Notes: generated by a model from the letters alone, not told the origin. Positions 19,181 through 28,622 are shown, numbered from the stretch's first letter. The stretch is 64,000 nt of DNA from an uncultured Pelagibacteraceae bacterium (GCA_902569185.1 CACFTH010000001.1:10001-74000), one strand, 5' to 3'. Program-made: numbers and translations.

Positions 19181-19735
19181 TTAAATTTTGGGAAGGGTAA
19201 CACCTCTTTGTTTCATATATTTACCTTTTCTTTTAGAATAAGTAATCTCTGGCTTTTCATTTCCTTTAATGAAAATGAATTGCGCGGCTCCCTCATTAGC
19301 ATATATTTTTGCTGGTAAAGGTGTAGTGTTAGAAAACTCAAGGGTAACGTGCCCCTCCCAACCTGGTTCTAATGGTGTCACATTTACGATTATGCCGCAT
19401 CTTGCATATGTAGATTTACCTAAACAAATTACAATTACATTATCGGGTATTTTGAAATATTCTACAGTTCTGGCTAAAGCAAAAGAGTTCGGTGGTATTA
19501 CACAAATATTAGATTTTTTTGATATAAATCCATCTTTTTTAAAATTTTTAGGATCAACAATAGTAGAATTAACATTTGTGAAAATTTTAAAATCATTTGA
19601 GACTCTTGCATCATATCCGTATGATGAAAGACCATAAGATATTCTACCTTTTCTTGTTTGTTTTGGGACAAAAGGTGAAATGATCTTTTTACTTTTTGCC
19701 ATTTTTTTTATCCATTTATCTGACAAAACGCTCAT
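19181..19735 (-). CDS. dcd: dCTP deaminase
   Basis: Deaminates dCTP to dUTP, a precursor of thymidylate. The 184-aa trimeric dUTPase-fold protein shows [62 protein letters not shown] (split here only in reading) with the conserved catalytic Arg and Glu, and a C-terminal GVTLPKI tail. AGGGGAA upstream of the ATG lies within the end of the 38-aa gene, suggesting coupled translation. murA follows at once. Confidence 0.96.
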   Translation of the reverse strand: MSVLSDKWIKKMAKSKKIISPFVPKQTRKGRISYGLSSYGYDARVSNDFKIFTNVNSTIVDPKNFKKDGFISKKSNICVIPPNSFALARTVEYFKIPDNVIVICLGKSTYARCGIIVNVTPLEPGWEGHVTLEFSNTTPLPAKIYANEGAAQFIFIKGNEKPEITYSKRKGKYMKQRGVTLPKI

Positions 19736-19740
19736 GTTGG

Positions 19741-19857
19741 TTATTTCCCCTTCTTCTTGTTGTATTTATTTTTATATTCTTTTCTTTTTTTTAAATTTGA
19801 TTTCAAAGCCAATTCTTTTTTATAAAGAGATGTCTCCTTTTTTGAGATGACTTTCAT
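19741..19857 (-). CDS. Lysine-rich 38-aa small protein
   Basis: An ATG-started frame of 38 codons encoding a highly basic peptide (starts [20 protein letters not shown], then lysine- and arginine-rich to the end). It begins five bases after the 63-aa gene stops and ends five bases before dcd starts, on the same strand, which fits a real cistron in a tight operon. It has no membrane segment. Function unknown; the charge suggests RNA or ribosome contact. The composition is close to that of random AT-rich DNA, so coding status needs protein or comparative evidence. Confidence 0.5.
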   Translation of the reverse strand: MKVISKKETSLYKKELALKSNLKKRKEYKNKYNKKKGK

Positions 19858-19862
19858 TAAAA

Positions 19863-20054
19863 CTAATTTTTGTTAGGATTTGTTAAATCTTCTAGTGTAA
19901 TTGTTTTTTCAATATCATGCATTTTTTCGGGCTCATTTTTTTCCTCTTTAACTCCCTTTTTGGCACGCCTTTGTTCTAAACGAGCTTTCCTTTTGGCCTC
20001 TTTTTTCATGGCCTTTTCACCTCTAATAGATTTGTAAGTATAATGTATACCCAT
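19863..20054 (-). CDS. Small charged protein, 63 aa, unknown function
   Basis: Begins MGIHYTYKSIRGEKAMKKEA and continues with a strongly basic stretch (KRKARLEQRRAKKG), then an acidic tail ending in ITLEDLTNPNKN. The charge pattern and the sharp ending look like a genuine small helical protein rather than chance. It heads a set of closely spaced genes (38-aa protein, dcd, murA). I do not recognise a family; RNA binding is possible but only inferred. Confidence 0.6.
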   Translation of the reverse strand: MGIHYTYKSIRGEKAMKKEAKRKARLEQRRAKKGVKEEKNEPEKMHDIEKTITLEDLTNPNKN

Positions 20055-20163
20055 TTTTGCACCATATTTTCATTATCTTTTTACTTTGTAGGCTGAAATT
20101 ATGCAAGCACTACTATATTTGGCTGTAGATATCCTTTGATAAAATGTAAGTATTAAATAATTT

Positions 20164-20236
20164 GCCCATATAGCTCAGTTGGTAGAGCACTTCCATGGTA
20201 AGGAAGAGGTCGCAAGTTCAATTCTTGCTGTGGGCA
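20164..20236 (+). tRNA. tRNA-Thr (GGT)
   Basis: A 73-nt cloverleaf: acceptor GCCCATA/TGTGGGC, D-arm GCTC-AGTTGGTA-GAGC, anticodon arm CTTCC-ATGGTAA-GGAAG with anticodon GGT, variable loop AGGTC, T-arm GCAAG-TTCAATT-CTTGC, discriminator A. CCA is not encoded. It reads ACC and ACU codons. It stands alone, between the 63-aa gene (opposite strand) and the convergent TPR gene; the GATAAAAT about 20 bases upstream could be a -10 element. Confidence 0.95.
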
Positions 20237-20250
20237 CCGTTTAAAATATT

Positions 20251-20274
20251 AATTTAGGTACCATTACTTAAATT
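20251..20274. terminator. Candidate bidirectional terminator
   Basis: A 9-bp stem AATTTAGGT / ACTTAAATT (one G-U pair) closes a six-base loop between the convergent tRNA-Thr and TPR gene. On the plus strand it is followed by AAAAG and a run of eight T. It includes the first base pairs of the TPR stop codon, so it could end transcription from both sides. The stem is AT-rich and thus only moderately stable. Confidence 0.45.
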
Positions 20275-21718
20275 ATTTAAAAGTTTTTTTTAAGTCTTCA
20301 TTTATCATTTTAAATGGGCTTTCCCAATTATCAATTTGCTTTGATCTGTACAAACTAACATTTTTGTACCATTTAGAAGATTTATTATCTAAAAACCATC
20401 TCCAATCGCTCACAAATGGAAGGGGTATCCATGTTTTTTTTCCTAGTGTGCCAGACAAATGAGCTAATGCTGTATCAGCAGTTATTACTAAATCAAGTTG
20501 TTTAATTATTTGGATACTATCTACAAATGCATTTTCAGATTTATCGATATTTTTAAAAAAGATAATATTTTTAAATTTATCTATTTTTTTATTATCAATT
20601 TCTTTTTGTAAAACAAAAAAAGTAAAATCAAATGATGAAGCTAGATTTAAAAAATAATCAAAAGGAATGTTTTTTTTAATTAAAGAGGTATTTGAATTTA
20701 TACCAATTTTAGTTCCTTTATACTTGTTTAATATATCAATCCATTTTTTTTCTACATGATCATTTTTTTGAAAAAAATTAATAGTAGGAACAAAAAGATC
20801 GTTTTCATTATAAAAAACTCTTGGAATACTTAATAAATGAATATGATAATGATGCTCTGGAATTGGATCAATGTCAGATATTAAATTAAACATTTTTTTA
20901 TCAAAAAAATGTAAAAACTTTGTACTTTTAAGAATAATTGTAATTTCAACTTTGTATTTATTTTTTATTTTGTATAAATATCTGGTAAATTGTATTAAAT
21001 CGCCAATTCCTTGTTCTGAAATTACTAATAGTTTTTTATCGTCAAGAGACTCCCCGCTCCAAATTTTACTTTTTAGATTAAGCTTTTCATAATTTATATA
21101 ATCTTTAAATGATTTACTTTTTTTTCTCCACTCATATTCTTCGAAACCTTTTTCAAAATTCTCAATCATTAATAATTGCGTTCCATAATTTACATGAACA
21201 TCTGGATTATTATTTTTAATCTCTATTGATTTTTTGTATGTTTCTATGGCTTCATTAAAATTTCCAGTTTGCTTGTAAGAATTAGCTAAATTATTGTATG
21301 CTAAAAAATTTTTGGGATTATTTTTTAAACTATTCTTATATGCACTAATTGCTAAATCTAATTTGTTAATTGAAAAATAAATATTTCCAATATTGTACAT
21401 TGAAAGATTATTTCTAGGTTCAATCTTATAAGATTCTTTATATAACATAATTGCTTTTTCAAAAATTTTTTGATCATGATAAAACTTTGCGTAGTTATAT
21501 AAAAGTAAAGGATCCTTGGGTTTAATTTTTAAACTTTTTTCAAAAATGTTTTTTGCTAATTTATATTCTTTTAATTGGGAAAGTAATGGACCATAATTTT
21601 GCAAAACTGAATAGTTATTTGGATTTGATTTTAAAATATGCTCATAAATTTCTTTGGCTTTATTCCAGTTTCCTTTGGTATGATGCAAAAGTGCACTTTT
21701 AAAATAATCCACGTTCAT
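20273..21718 (-). CDS. TPR-repeat protein with C-terminal glycosyltransferase-like domain
   Basis: A 481-aa protein. Residues 1-200 hold about six tetratricopeptide repeats, for example NYSVLQNYGPLLSQLKEYKL, LLLYNYAKFYHDQKIFEKA and LSMYNIGNIYFSINKLDLA. Residues 210-480 resemble the heptosyltransferase/GT9-like region found behind TPRs, with LLVISEQGIGDLIQFTRYL and the C-terminal DLVITADTALAHLSGTLGKK plus WIPLPFVSDWRWF. Such proteins are thought to modify proteins or surface structures, but donor and acceptor are unknown. It begins two bases after the 51-aa membrane-protein gene, in an apparent operon with the VTT protein. Confidence 0.8.
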   Translation of the reverse strand: MNVDYFKSALLHHTKGNWNKAKEIYEHILKSNPNNYSVLQNYGPLLSQLKEYKLAKNIFEKSLKIKPKDPLLLYNYAKFYHDQKIFEKAIMLYKESYKIEPRNNLSMYNIGNIYFSINKLDLAISAYKNSLKNNPKNFLAYNNLANSYKQTGNFNEAIETYKKSIEIKNNNPDVHVNYGTQLLMIENFEKGFEEYEWRKKSKSFKDYINYEKLNLKSKIWSGESLDDKKLLVISEQGIGDLIQFTRYLYKIKNKYKVEITIILKSTKFLHFFDKKMFNLISDIDPIPEHHYHIHLLSIPRVFYNENDLFVPTINFFQKNDHVEKKWIDILNKYKGTKIGINSNTSLIKKNIPFDYFLNLASSFDFTFFVLQKEIDNKKIDKFKNIIFFKNIDKSENAFVDSIQIIKQLDLVITADTALAHLSGTLGKKTWIPLPFVSDWRWFLDNKSSKWYKNVSLYRSKQIDNWESPFKMINEDLKKTFK

Positions 21719-21720
21719 AA

Positions 21721-21876
21721 TTATTTCTTTTTTAATTTTATTAAAACCAAGTTTAATAAAGATAGCATAACTGCAACAATAACATCAAGGAACGGACTTG
21801 CTTCTGGATAACTATAGTTCCATAAAATTACTAAAACTAGCCATACCAGCCAATTAATTATTTTGAAATTATTCAT
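21721..21876 (-). CDS. Small two-helix membrane protein, 51 aa
   Basis: A complete ATG-to-TAA frame encoding a hydrophobic protein, starting MNNFKIINWLVWLVLVILW and ending in a basic LIKLKKK tail; two membrane segments (about 8-20 and 29-46) are joined by a short YSYPEASPF loop. Its ATG directly follows the stop of the VTT gene and its stop is two bases before the TPR start, so it fits as the middle cistron of a three-gene unit. Function unknown. Confidence 0.65.
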   Translation of the reverse strand: MNNFKIINWLVWLVLVILWNYSYPEASPFLDVIVAVMLSLLNLVLIKLKKK

Positions 21877-22605
21877 TTAATTTTTTTTAAAAAATAATTT
21901 TTTAATTACAAGTCCAACTAAAAGCATCAAAATAAAACCTAGGATTGGTAAGTAAATATCTGGAGATAAAATTACATTTAATAAACTTAATTCTTCATTT
22001 GTCTCAATATATTTTTCTATCCCTGCACCTAGAGCAACACTTATGAACATAGTTGGCCAACTTCCAATAAATGTTCCTAGGAAATAATTTTTTATGGAAA
22101 TATTAAATAAAACAGGTAAGACGTTTTGTATTCCATAGGGAATTCCACCACCACCACCAAGTCTATATAGTGTAAAATATAAAAATTCATTTTTTTGAAA
22201 GGCAAGTTTAAAACTTGAAAACTTTGGCTCTAGTTTCTCTTTTATTAAATTTGTAAAAAGGAGTTTTGCTAATAAATATAGCAAGGTTGTTCCAATTGTA
22301 GCAGAAACAACAGCGATTGAAATTCCGTACCACTTTCCAAAAACAAATCCAGAAAACAATAAAAGTGGCGATGCAAATCCTAAAAGTAAATACCAAACTA
22401 TTGAAAATAAGAAAAATATTATAGTAAGAAATAGAAAATTATTATTCTTGTAATGAATAATAATCTCTTTGTTTGACTTAATAAAGTCATAGCTTGTCAA
22501 ATCTCTAAAATCAATTACAGAGAATAAATAATATAGACCAAAAAATAGAATTAGTAGATAAAATACTCCAATTATAAGTTTTAGATTTCTAGAACTTAAA
22601 TTCAT
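21877..22605 (-). CDS. TVP38/TMEM64 (VTT/DedA-like) membrane protein
   Basis: A 242-aa inner-membrane protein with about six hydrophobic segments. The VTT-domain core is present: FLFSIVWYLLLGFASPLLLF, GFVFGKWYGISIAVVSATIGTTLLYLLAK, then the family signature YRLGGGGGIPYGIQNVLPVL and GTFIGSWPTMFISVALGAGI. Members of this superfamily are linked to phospholipid scrambling or flipping and membrane-potential homeostasis; the substrate here is unknown. It diverges from rpmH and starts an operon with the 51-aa protein and the TPR protein. Confidence 0.88.
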   Translation of the reverse strand: MNLSSRNLKLIIGVFYLLILFFGLYYLFSVIDFRDLTSYDFIKSNKEIIIHYKNNNFLFLTIIFFLFSIVWYLLLGFASPLLLFSGFVFGKWYGISIAVVSATIGTTLLYLLAKLLFTNLIKEKLEPKFSSFKLAFQKNEFLYFTLYRLGGGGGIPYGIQNVLPVLFNISIKNYFLGTFIGSWPTMFISVALGAGIEKYIETNEELSLLNVILSPDIYLPILGFILMLLVGLVIKKLFFKKN

Positions 22606-22617
22606 AAATAATTTTTA

Positions 22618-22633
22618 ACTGTACTTATACAGT
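22618..22633. promoter_or_regulatory. Inverted repeat in divergent VTT/rpmH promoter region
   Basis: ACTGTA-CTTA-TACAGT is a perfect 6-bp inverted repeat in the 77-base gap between the divergent VTT and rpmH genes. It could be an operator for a dimeric regulator or a small hairpin. No regulator is identified and short palindromes occur by chance, so this is weak. Confidence 0.25.
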
Positions 22634-22682
22634 CTTATTACCTATAAATATCAAAAAATTTAATAGGAACCAAAGAAATCTT

Positions 22683-22817
22683 ATGAAAAGAACCTATCAA
22701 CCAAGTAAGCTAGTAAGAAAAAGAAGGCATGGCTTTAGATCAAGAATGGCTACAAAGGCGGGCAGGAAACTTTTAGCTAGGCGCAGAGCTAAGGGTCGAA
22801 AAAAACTTTCTACTTAA
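22683..22817 (+). CDS. rpmH: 50S ribosomal protein L34
   Basis: A 44-aa large-subunit protein with the near-invariant sequence pattern [19 protein letters not shown] ... [16 protein letters not shown]. It is very basic and binds 23S rRNA. The gene opens the standard rpmH-rnpA-yidD-yidC order seen in many bacteria, with rnpA five bases downstream. It is too short for common ORF cut-offs but unmistakable. Confidence 0.98.
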   Translation: MKRTYQPSKLVRKRRHGFRSRMATKAGRKLLARRRAKGRKKLST

Positions 22818-22822
22818 AGATA

Positions 22823-23185
22823 ATGACAAAGCTCGAAAGTTTAAAAAAAAATTCCCATTTCCAAAGAGTCTTAAGAAATAGAGTTGTAAATAATGAATGC
22901 TTTACTATATATCGTTCAAAAAATTTTTTAGATAAAAAAAATAAGGGTAAAAAACTTTACGTAAGTTTTGTCATGAGAAAAAAAATTGGAAATGCAGTTA
23001 AAAGGAATAGAATTAAAAGGAAGTTAAGATCTATTGTACAAAAGTTGTTAATGATGAACAGTGCAATTAATTTGGATTATATATATGTAATTTTTGGAAA
23101 GGATAAAGCTTATAATGAGTATAATAATTCACTATATGAAAAAATGAAAAAAAGTTTTAAAAGGATGCAAAGTTTAAAAGTATGA
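22823..23185 (+). CDS. rnpA: Ribonuclease P protein component
   Basis: Protein subunit of RNase P, which trims tRNA 5' leaders together with the RNA subunit. The 120-aa protein begins [14 protein letters not shown] and has the family's RNR signature in [17 protein letters not shown]. It is basic, as expected for contact with RNA. It overlaps yidD by four bases and follows rpmH by five, so the set is co-transcribed. Confidence 0.95.
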   Translation: MTKLESLKKNSHFQRVLRNRVVNNECFTIYRSKNFLDKKNKGKKLYVSFVMRKKIGNAVKRNRIKRKLRSIVQKLLMMNSAINLDYIYVIFGKDKAYNEYNNSLYEKMKKSFKRMQSLKV

Positions 23186-23439
23186 AATTAATTTGTCTAA
23201 CTCTAATATTTTTTATTAAAATTTATAAATATTTAATATCACCTCTACTTGGACAAAATTGTAGATTTCTTCCCACTTGTTCTGAGTATGCTGAAGAGTC
23301 ATTAAAAACTCATGGTTTAATAAAAGGTTTATCCTTAACTTTTAAAAGGATATCAAAATGCCACCCTATAAAATTACTGGGGGGGAGCTCAGGATTAGAT
23401 TTTGTACCGAAAAAGAAAAATGTAGGAAAGAAAATTTAA
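23182..23439 (+). CDS. yidD: Membrane protein insertion efficiency factor YidD
   Basis: Small membrane-associated protein that helps YidC-dependent insertion. The 85-aa sequence has [39 protein letters not shown] and KRISKCHP, with the three conserved cysteines. It sits between rnpA and yidC, as usual; its stop is directly followed by the yidC ATG. Confidence 0.95.
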   Translation: MKLICLTLIFFIKIYKYLISPLLGQNCRFLPTCSEYAEESLKTHGLIKGLSLTFKRISKCHPIKLLGGSSGLDFVPKKKNVGKKI

Positions 23440-25134
23440 ATGGATCTTAGAAATGTAGTTTTTGCTATAGCTTTATCATTCGCAGTTTTATTTGGTTGGT
23501 CGGTAATTTTTGAAACACCTCAAATTGAAGAGCAAAAAAAATTGGAACAAACTCAGGGTTCACAAAAGACTGGCAATAAAAATACTGATGCACCAAGTGT
23601 TAATATAGAAAAGGAAAGAGTTTTAAACATATCTAGGGATGATGCGATTAGATCTGTAAAAAGAGTATATTTTGAAAATGAGAATGTTAAAGGTTCAATT
23701 TCACTAAAAGGATTTTTGATAGATGACATTCTTTTTAAAAAATATAATACAGAAGTCAATTCAGATGAAAAAGTAAAATATTTAAATCCTTCTGAGACAA
23801 ATGATGGGTACTTTGTTGAGACTGGGTGGGCAGCAAGCAATACAACTAAAATGCCTCTTCCAACAAAAAATTCTATTTGGAAAGTAGTTGGAAATAATAA
23901 ACTTTCAGTAGGTAATCCAGTTACAGCTGAGTGGAATAATAAATCAGGTTTGATTTTTAGAAAGAAAATAGAATTAGATGAAAAGTTTTTATTTAAAGTA
24001 ACGCAAGAAGTTCAAAATAATTCAAGTCAAAGAGTAGAGCTTTATCCGTACGCGCAGATAACAAGAAACCAAGATCCAGATGTTGTAGACTTTTATATTT
24101 TACACGAAGGTTTCATTGGAGTTTTTGATGAGGACTTACAAGAGGAAGGGTATGATGACATTAAAGAAAAGAAAAAAGAATACTCTGCTGGTGAAGGCTG
24201 GTTAGGTATCACAGATAAATATTGGTTAACCGCATTAGTACCTGAAAAAAATCAACCATTTAAAGGTGAGTTTACTTATAAAAATGGTTTCAAAGCAAAC
24301 TACATTCAAAATAAACCTGTTGTTATTCAACCTTCGGGTTCTGGGATATCAGAGTCAAAGGTATTTATTGCGGCCAAAGAAGTTAAAGTAATAGATGGGT
24401 ATGCTAAAACAGAAGGTATTAACAAGTTTGATTTAACAATTGACTGGGGTTGGTTCTACTTTTTTACGAAACCACTATTTTTTATAATGAATTATTTATT
24501 CGAACTTACCAAAAACTTTGGAATAGCAATTGTTTTAGTAACAGCAGCTGTAAGATTATTATTTTTTCCTCTTGCGAATTACTCATTTAGATCAATGGCA
24601 AAAATGAAAATATTACAACCTGAATTGTTAAGATTAAAAGAATTACACAAAGAAGATAAAGTTAAGCTTCAGCAAGAAATGATGGCACTTTACAAAAGAG
24701 AGAAGGTAAACCCACTATCTGGATGTCTTCCTATTTTAATTCAGATACCTTTCTTTTTTGCAATATACAAAATGCTTTTCATTTCGCTGGAAATGAGACA
24801 TCAACCATTTTTTGGTTGGATAAAAGATTTGTCAGCACAAGACCCAACATCAATTTTTAACTTTTTTGGTTTGATACCTTGGGATCCACCATCTTTTCTA
24901 ATTATTGGAGCATGGCCAATTATGATGGGAGCAACTATGTATTTACAACAGAAGCTAAACCCTACTCCTCCAGATCCTATACAAGCTAAAATATTTATGT
25001 TCTTTCCCTTATTCTTAACAATAATTTTAGCGCCATTTCCATCAGGTCTTGTTGTTTATTGGACAATTAACAACATACTTACAATTGCACAACAATGGGT
25101 GATTTACAGATCAACAACTGTCAAAACAAAATAA
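23440..25134 (+). CDS. yidC: Membrane protein insertase YidC
   Basis: Inserts and folds inner-membrane proteins alone or with SecYEG. The 564-aa protein has an N-terminal signal-anchor (VVFAIALSFAVLFGWSVIF), a large periplasmic beta-sandwich domain (about 60-340), then the conserved five-helix core starting DWGWFYFFTKPLFFIMNYLF with LLFFPLANYSFRSMAKMK, NPLSGCLPILIQIPFFFAIY and the final FPSGLVVYWTINNILTIAQQ. It is the Gram-negative type. argB begins right after its stop. Confidence 0.97.
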   Translation: MDLRNVVFAIALSFAVLFGWSVIFETPQIEEQKKLEQTQGSQKTGNKNTDAPSVNIEKERVLNISRDDAIRSVKRVYFENENVKGSISLKGFLIDDILFKKYNTEVNSDEKVKYLNPSETNDGYFVETGWAASNTTKMPLPTKNSIWKVVGNNKLSVGNPVTAEWNNKSGLIFRKKIELDEKFLFKVTQEVQNNSSQRVELYPYAQITRNQDPDVVDFYILHEGFIGVFDEDLQEEGYDDIKEKKKEYSAGEGWLGITDKYWLTALVPEKNQPFKGEFTYKNGFKANYIQNKPVVIQPSGSGISESKVFIAAKEVKVIDGYAKTEGINKFDLTIDWGWFYFFTKPLFFIMNYLFELTKNFGIAIVLVTAAVRLLFFPLANYSFRSMAKMKILQPELLRLKELHKEDKVKLQQEMMALYKREKVNPLSGCLPILIQIPFFFAIYKMLFISLEMRHQPFFGWIKDLSAQDPTSIFNFFGLIPWDPPSFLIIGAWPIMMGATMYLQQKLNPTPPDPIQAKIFMFFPLFLTIILAPFPSGLVVYWTINNILTIAQQWVIYRSTTVKTK

Positions 25135-26004
25135 ATGTCCGAAGAGAATAATTTAGAAGAAATTAAAAAGTTTTGGCCTAAAGATGCTCCTAATGTAAAT
25201 AATGTTCCAAAATACGTAAAAAAATATAAAAAAGACCTTATAGTAATTAAATATGGTGGGAATGTTTTAATTGATAGAAATATATTTAATAATTTTATCC
25301 AAGATATAAGTGTACTAAATAAATTAGGTCTTTCCATTATTATTGTACACGGAGGAGGGCCTAGAATTGAAAGAGAATTAAAAAAAAGTAATATCCAAAC
25401 TAAATTTATAAATGGTTTGAGAGTAACAGATAAAAACGTAATTAATATCGTTGAAAAAGTCCTAATAGACTTTAACAATGACATTGTTGTTTCGCTCAAC
25501 AAAAAAGGATCTAAAGCAGTTTCTGTTAATACAAAAATAAACAATGTTATAAATGTAATTCCAGATAAACCTGAATTAGGTTTTGTAGGAGTTCCACAAG
25601 AAATAAATGTTGAAATAATAAAAAATATAATTAGTCAAAAACAAATACCAATTGTTGCTCCCTTGGGTTTAGATAAAGACAAACAAACTTATAATATTAA
25701 TGGTGATACTGCTGCTAGTGCTATAGCTAAAAAACTGAAATCAAGAAGACTTTTATTAATGACAAATGTTGAAGGTGTTTATGATGATAGAAAAACTTTG
25801 ATCTCAGAAATAAAGCCTTACGATATGGAAAATTTAGTTAATCTAAAGATTGTTCAGGGTGGAATGTTACCCAAAATAAAGAATTGTATTGAGGCTGTTG
25901 AGAATGGAGTTAGAGGTGTCGTTATTCTTGATGGTAGAAAACCAAGAGCTATATTGAAAGAAATTTTCTCTGATCAAGGTGCTGGTACTTTAATTAGAAA
26001 ATGA
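25135..26004 (+). CDS. argB: Acetylglutamate kinase
   Basis: Phosphorylates N-acetylglutamate, the second step of arginine synthesis. The 289-aa amino-acid-kinase-fold protein shows VIKYGGNVLID, IIIVHGGGPRIERELKK, NGLRVTD, NINGDTAASAIA and GGMLPKIKNCIEAVENGV. The N-terminal helix of about 25 residues before the fold is typical of hexameric, arginine-inhibited forms, so feedback inhibition is plausible. It overlaps the following HAD gene by four bases. Confidence 0.96.
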   Translation: MSEENNLEEIKKFWPKDAPNVNNVPKYVKKYKKDLIVIKYGGNVLIDRNIFNNFIQDISVLNKLGLSIIIVHGGGPRIERELKKSNIQTKFINGLRVTDKNVINIVEKVLIDFNNDIVVSLNKKGSKAVSVNTKINNVINVIPDKPELGFVGVPQEINVEIIKNIISQKQIPIVAPLGLDKDKQTYNINGDTAASAIAKKLKSRRLLLMTNVEGVYDDRKTLISEIKPYDMENLVNLKIVQGGMLPKIKNCIEAVENGVRGVVILDGRKPRAILKEIFSDQGAGTLIRK

Positions 26005-26672
26005 AAGAGCTTTTAAATATAAAGTATTGGCTATTTGATTTAGATAACACACTATATTCTGGTGATACAAAAGTTTTCGATCAGGTTGATAAAAGAATGT
26101 CAAAATACATTTCAAATAAACTAAAAGTAAGCATTGATGAAGCTAGAAAAATACAGAAAAATTATTTCCACGAATACAATACGACCTTAAATGGTATGAT
26201 CAAAAATCATGAGATAGATGCAAAGGAGTTTCTTGATTTTGTTCACGATATTGATTTAGAATTTCTTAAAAAAGACAAGGGTTTGGAGCAAGAGCTCAGT
26301 AGAATAAAAGATAAAAAAATAATATTCACTAACGGCTCCCGTGCGCATGCAGAGAATGTTACTAAAAGAATTGGAATTAATAGGCTTTTTGACGGAATTT
26401 TTGATATTGAAGACTCAGATTTTATCCCTAAACCTGCTATCGAAACCTACAAAAGACTAATTGATAAATACAAAATTGAGCCACAATATTGTATATTTAT
26501 TGAGGATATTGCTAGAAATTTGAAACCAGCCCATGAATTAGGTATGAAAACAGTTTGGATTAAAAATAATGAACCTTGGGCAGCAAAATACTCAGATGAA
26601 AAATTTGTAAATTATAAGACGTCTAATTTAACTAATTTTTTAAAGGAAATAAATGAACTTAGAGAAAATTGA
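26001..26672 (+). CDS. HAD-family pyrimidine 5'-nucleotidase-like phosphatase
   Basis: A 223-aa HAD hydrolase. Motif I is [12 protein letters not shown] with the nucleophile Asp and acid/base Asp; motif II is [11 protein letters not shown]; motif III/IV is [13 protein letters not shown] and [19 protein letters not shown]. The DLDNTLY form and cap size match the SDT1/YjjG-like pyrimidine nucleotidases that hydrolyse UMP, CMP or modified nucleotides. It overlaps argB upstream and dapD downstream by 20 bases. The natural substrate is not certain. Confidence 0.85.
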   Translation: MKELLNIKYWLFDLDNTLYSGDTKVFDQVDKRMSKYISNKLKVSIDEARKIQKNYFHEYNTTLNGMIKNHEIDAKEFLDFVHDIDLEFLKKDKGLEQELSRIKDKKIIFTNGSRAHAENVTKRIGINRLFDGIFDIEDSDFIPKPAIETYKRLIDKYKIEPQYCIFIEDIARNLKPAHELGMKTVWIKNNEPWAAKYSDEKFVNYKTSNLTNFLKEINELREN

Positions 26673-27477
26673 AAAAACTATAAACGAAGCTTTTGAAAAT
26701 AAAGAAAAAATTGATAACTCAAACAAAGATCTTAATGACATTGTGCGTGAAACTATTGACTTATTAGATAATGGAAAAATTAGAGTTGCTGAAAAAAAAG
26801 GTAGTAAATGGCAAGTCAATCAATGGATTAAAAAAGCTATTCTTTTGAGTTTCCGAGTAAACAAAATGAAAGCTTCAAAAGGACCATACTCTACTTGGTA
26901 CGATAAAATAGATGGAAAGACACAAGGATGGAGTGAAGAACAAGTTAAGAAAGCTGGATTTAGATATGTTCCAAATGGCGTAATTAGAAAAGGAGCTCAT
27001 ATAGCAAAAAATGTGGTTCTAATGCCATCATTTATTAATGTAGGTGCATATGTCGACGAGGGAACAATGATAGATACTTGGGCATCAGTTGGATCATGTG
27101 CTCAGGTTGGAAAAAATTGTCATATTTCTGGTGGTGCTGGTATCGGCGGTGTTTTAGAACCAATGCAGGCAAACCCAACTATTGTGGAGGATAACTGTTT
27201 TTTAGGTGCACGTGCTGAAATAGCAGAAGGTGTAATTGTTGAAAAAGGGTCAGTATTATCTATGGGTGTTTATATTGGTGCATCAACGAGAATAATTGAT
27301 CGTGCAACTGGTGAAATTCATTATGGTAAAGTTCCAGCCTATTCTGTTGTTGTTCCAGGATCAATGCCAAGTAAAAATAATCCTAAAGGTCCATCATTAT
27401 ATTGTGTAGTAATTGTAAAAAAAGTAGACGAAAAAACTCGAAGCAAAACGTCTATTAATGATTTATTAAGAGACTAA
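26653..27477 (+). CDS. dapD: Tetrahydrodipicolinate N-succinyltransferase
   Basis: Adds succinyl from succinyl-CoA to tetrahydrodipicolinate in the lysine/diaminopimelate pathway. The 274-aa protein has an N-terminal helical region and a left-handed beta-helix with hexapeptide-type repeats ([60 protein letters not shown]). The ATG lies within the end of the HAD gene. dapE follows by five bases, keeping two consecutive pathway steps together. Confidence 0.97.
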   Translation: MNLEKIEKTINEAFENKEKIDNSNKDLNDIVRETIDLLDNGKIRVAEKKGSKWQVNQWIKKAILLSFRVNKMKASKGPYSTWYDKIDGKTQGWSEEQVKKAGFRYVPNGVIRKGAHIAKNVVLMPSFINVGAYVDEGTMIDTWASVGSCAQVGKNCHISGGAGIGGVLEPMQANPTIVEDNCFLGARAEIAEGVIVEKGSVLSMGVYIGASTRIIDRATGEIHYGKVPAYSVVVPGSMPSKNNPKGPSLYCVVIVKKVDEKTRSKTSINDLLRD

Positions 27478-27482
27478 AATTA

Positions 27483-28622
27483 ATGCAAATAAGTGAGTTA
27501 AAATTAGCAAAAGATTTGATTCGTAAACCTAGTATCACGCCAAAAGATGCTGGCGCAATTAACCTATTAGCTAAAAATTTAAAATCTATAGGTTTTAATT
27601 GTAAAATAATATATTTTAAAAATATAAAAAACCTTTATGCAAAACTTGGAAAATCTTCTCCAAATTTTTGTTATGCAGGACATACAGATGTAGTTCCACC
27701 AGGTAATGTAAAAAAATGGACTACTAATCCTTTTAAACCAATTGTAAGGAATAATAAATTAATTGGAAGGGGTGCGAATGACATGAAAGCGTCAATTGCA
27801 TGTTTTGTGGCTGCAGTAAGTAGATTTAAAAATGAAAATAAAAATTTTAAAGGATCCATAAGTTTACTAATTACAGGGGATGAGGAAGGAATAGCGGTGA
27901 ATGGAACTAAAAGACTTATAAAATATTTAAAAAGAAAAAGAGAAAAAATTAATTTTTGTATAGTTGGTGAGCCAACTAATCCAAATAAACTTGGAGAAAT
28001 GATTAAAATTGGAAGAAGAGGAAGTTTGACAGGTAGGCTTACTATAATAGGTTCTCAGGGCCATGTTGCTTATCCACACAGAGCCAATAATCCCTCTAAT
28101 ACTTTAATCAAAATTTTAAAAAAAATTAAGGATTTAAAACTTGATAAAGGAACAAAAAACTTTCAACCTTCTAATCTCGAGGTAATAAAAATTAATATTG
28201 ATAATCATGCGGACAATGTCATTCCTGGATCTGCTGATGCTGTTTTTAATATTAGATTTAATGATAAACACACATCTAGTTCCCTAAAAAATAAACTTAA
28301 TAAAATATTTAGAGCAGTTACGAAAGCTAATAAATCTAGATTCAAAATAACTTACGAAGTTTCAGGCGAAGCATTTTTAACTAAACCAAATAAAACTACT
28401 TATATGGTTCAAAATATCGTTAAAAAAGTCACAGGTATTAAACCAAAACTATCTACCTCAGGCGGTACATCTGATGCAAGATTTATAAAAAATATAGCAC
28501 CCTGTTTAGAATTTGGTTTAGTAGGTAAGACAATGCACAAAATAGATGAAAGTGTTTCTGTTTCTGATTTAAAAAAATTAACTAAAATATACAAAAATAT
28601 TTTGGTAAGTTATTTTAAGTGA
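27483..28622 (+). CDS. dapE: Succinyl-diaminopimelate desuccinylase
   Basis: Zinc enzyme that removes succinate from N-succinyl-LL-diaminopimelate. The 379-aa M20 protein has the metal and catalytic motifs CYAGHTDVVPPG, GRGANDMKAS, TGDEEG and VGEPTNP, and the C-terminal STSGGTSDARF with the final histidine in KTMHKIDE. Length and motifs are normal. It overlaps the deacetylase gene: the GTG of the latter is embedded at the TGA of dapE. Confidence 0.97.
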   Translation: MQISELKLAKDLIRKPSITPKDAGAINLLAKNLKSIGFNCKIIYFKNIKNLYAKLGKSSPNFCYAGHTDVVPPGNVKKWTTNPFKPIVRNNKLIGRGANDMKASIACFVAAVSRFKNENKNFKGSISLLITGDEEGIAVNGTKRLIKYLKRKREKINFCIVGEPTNPNKLGEMIKIGRRGSLTGRLTIIGSQGHVAYPHRANNPSNTLIKILKKIKDLKLDKGTKNFQPSNLEVIKINIDNHADNVIPGSADAVFNIRFNDKHTSSSLKNKLNKIFRAVTKANKSRFKITYEVSGEAFLTKPNKTTYMVQNIVKKVTGIKPKLSTSGGTSDARFIKNIAPCLEFGLVGKTMHKIDESVSVSDLKKLTKIYKNILVSYFK

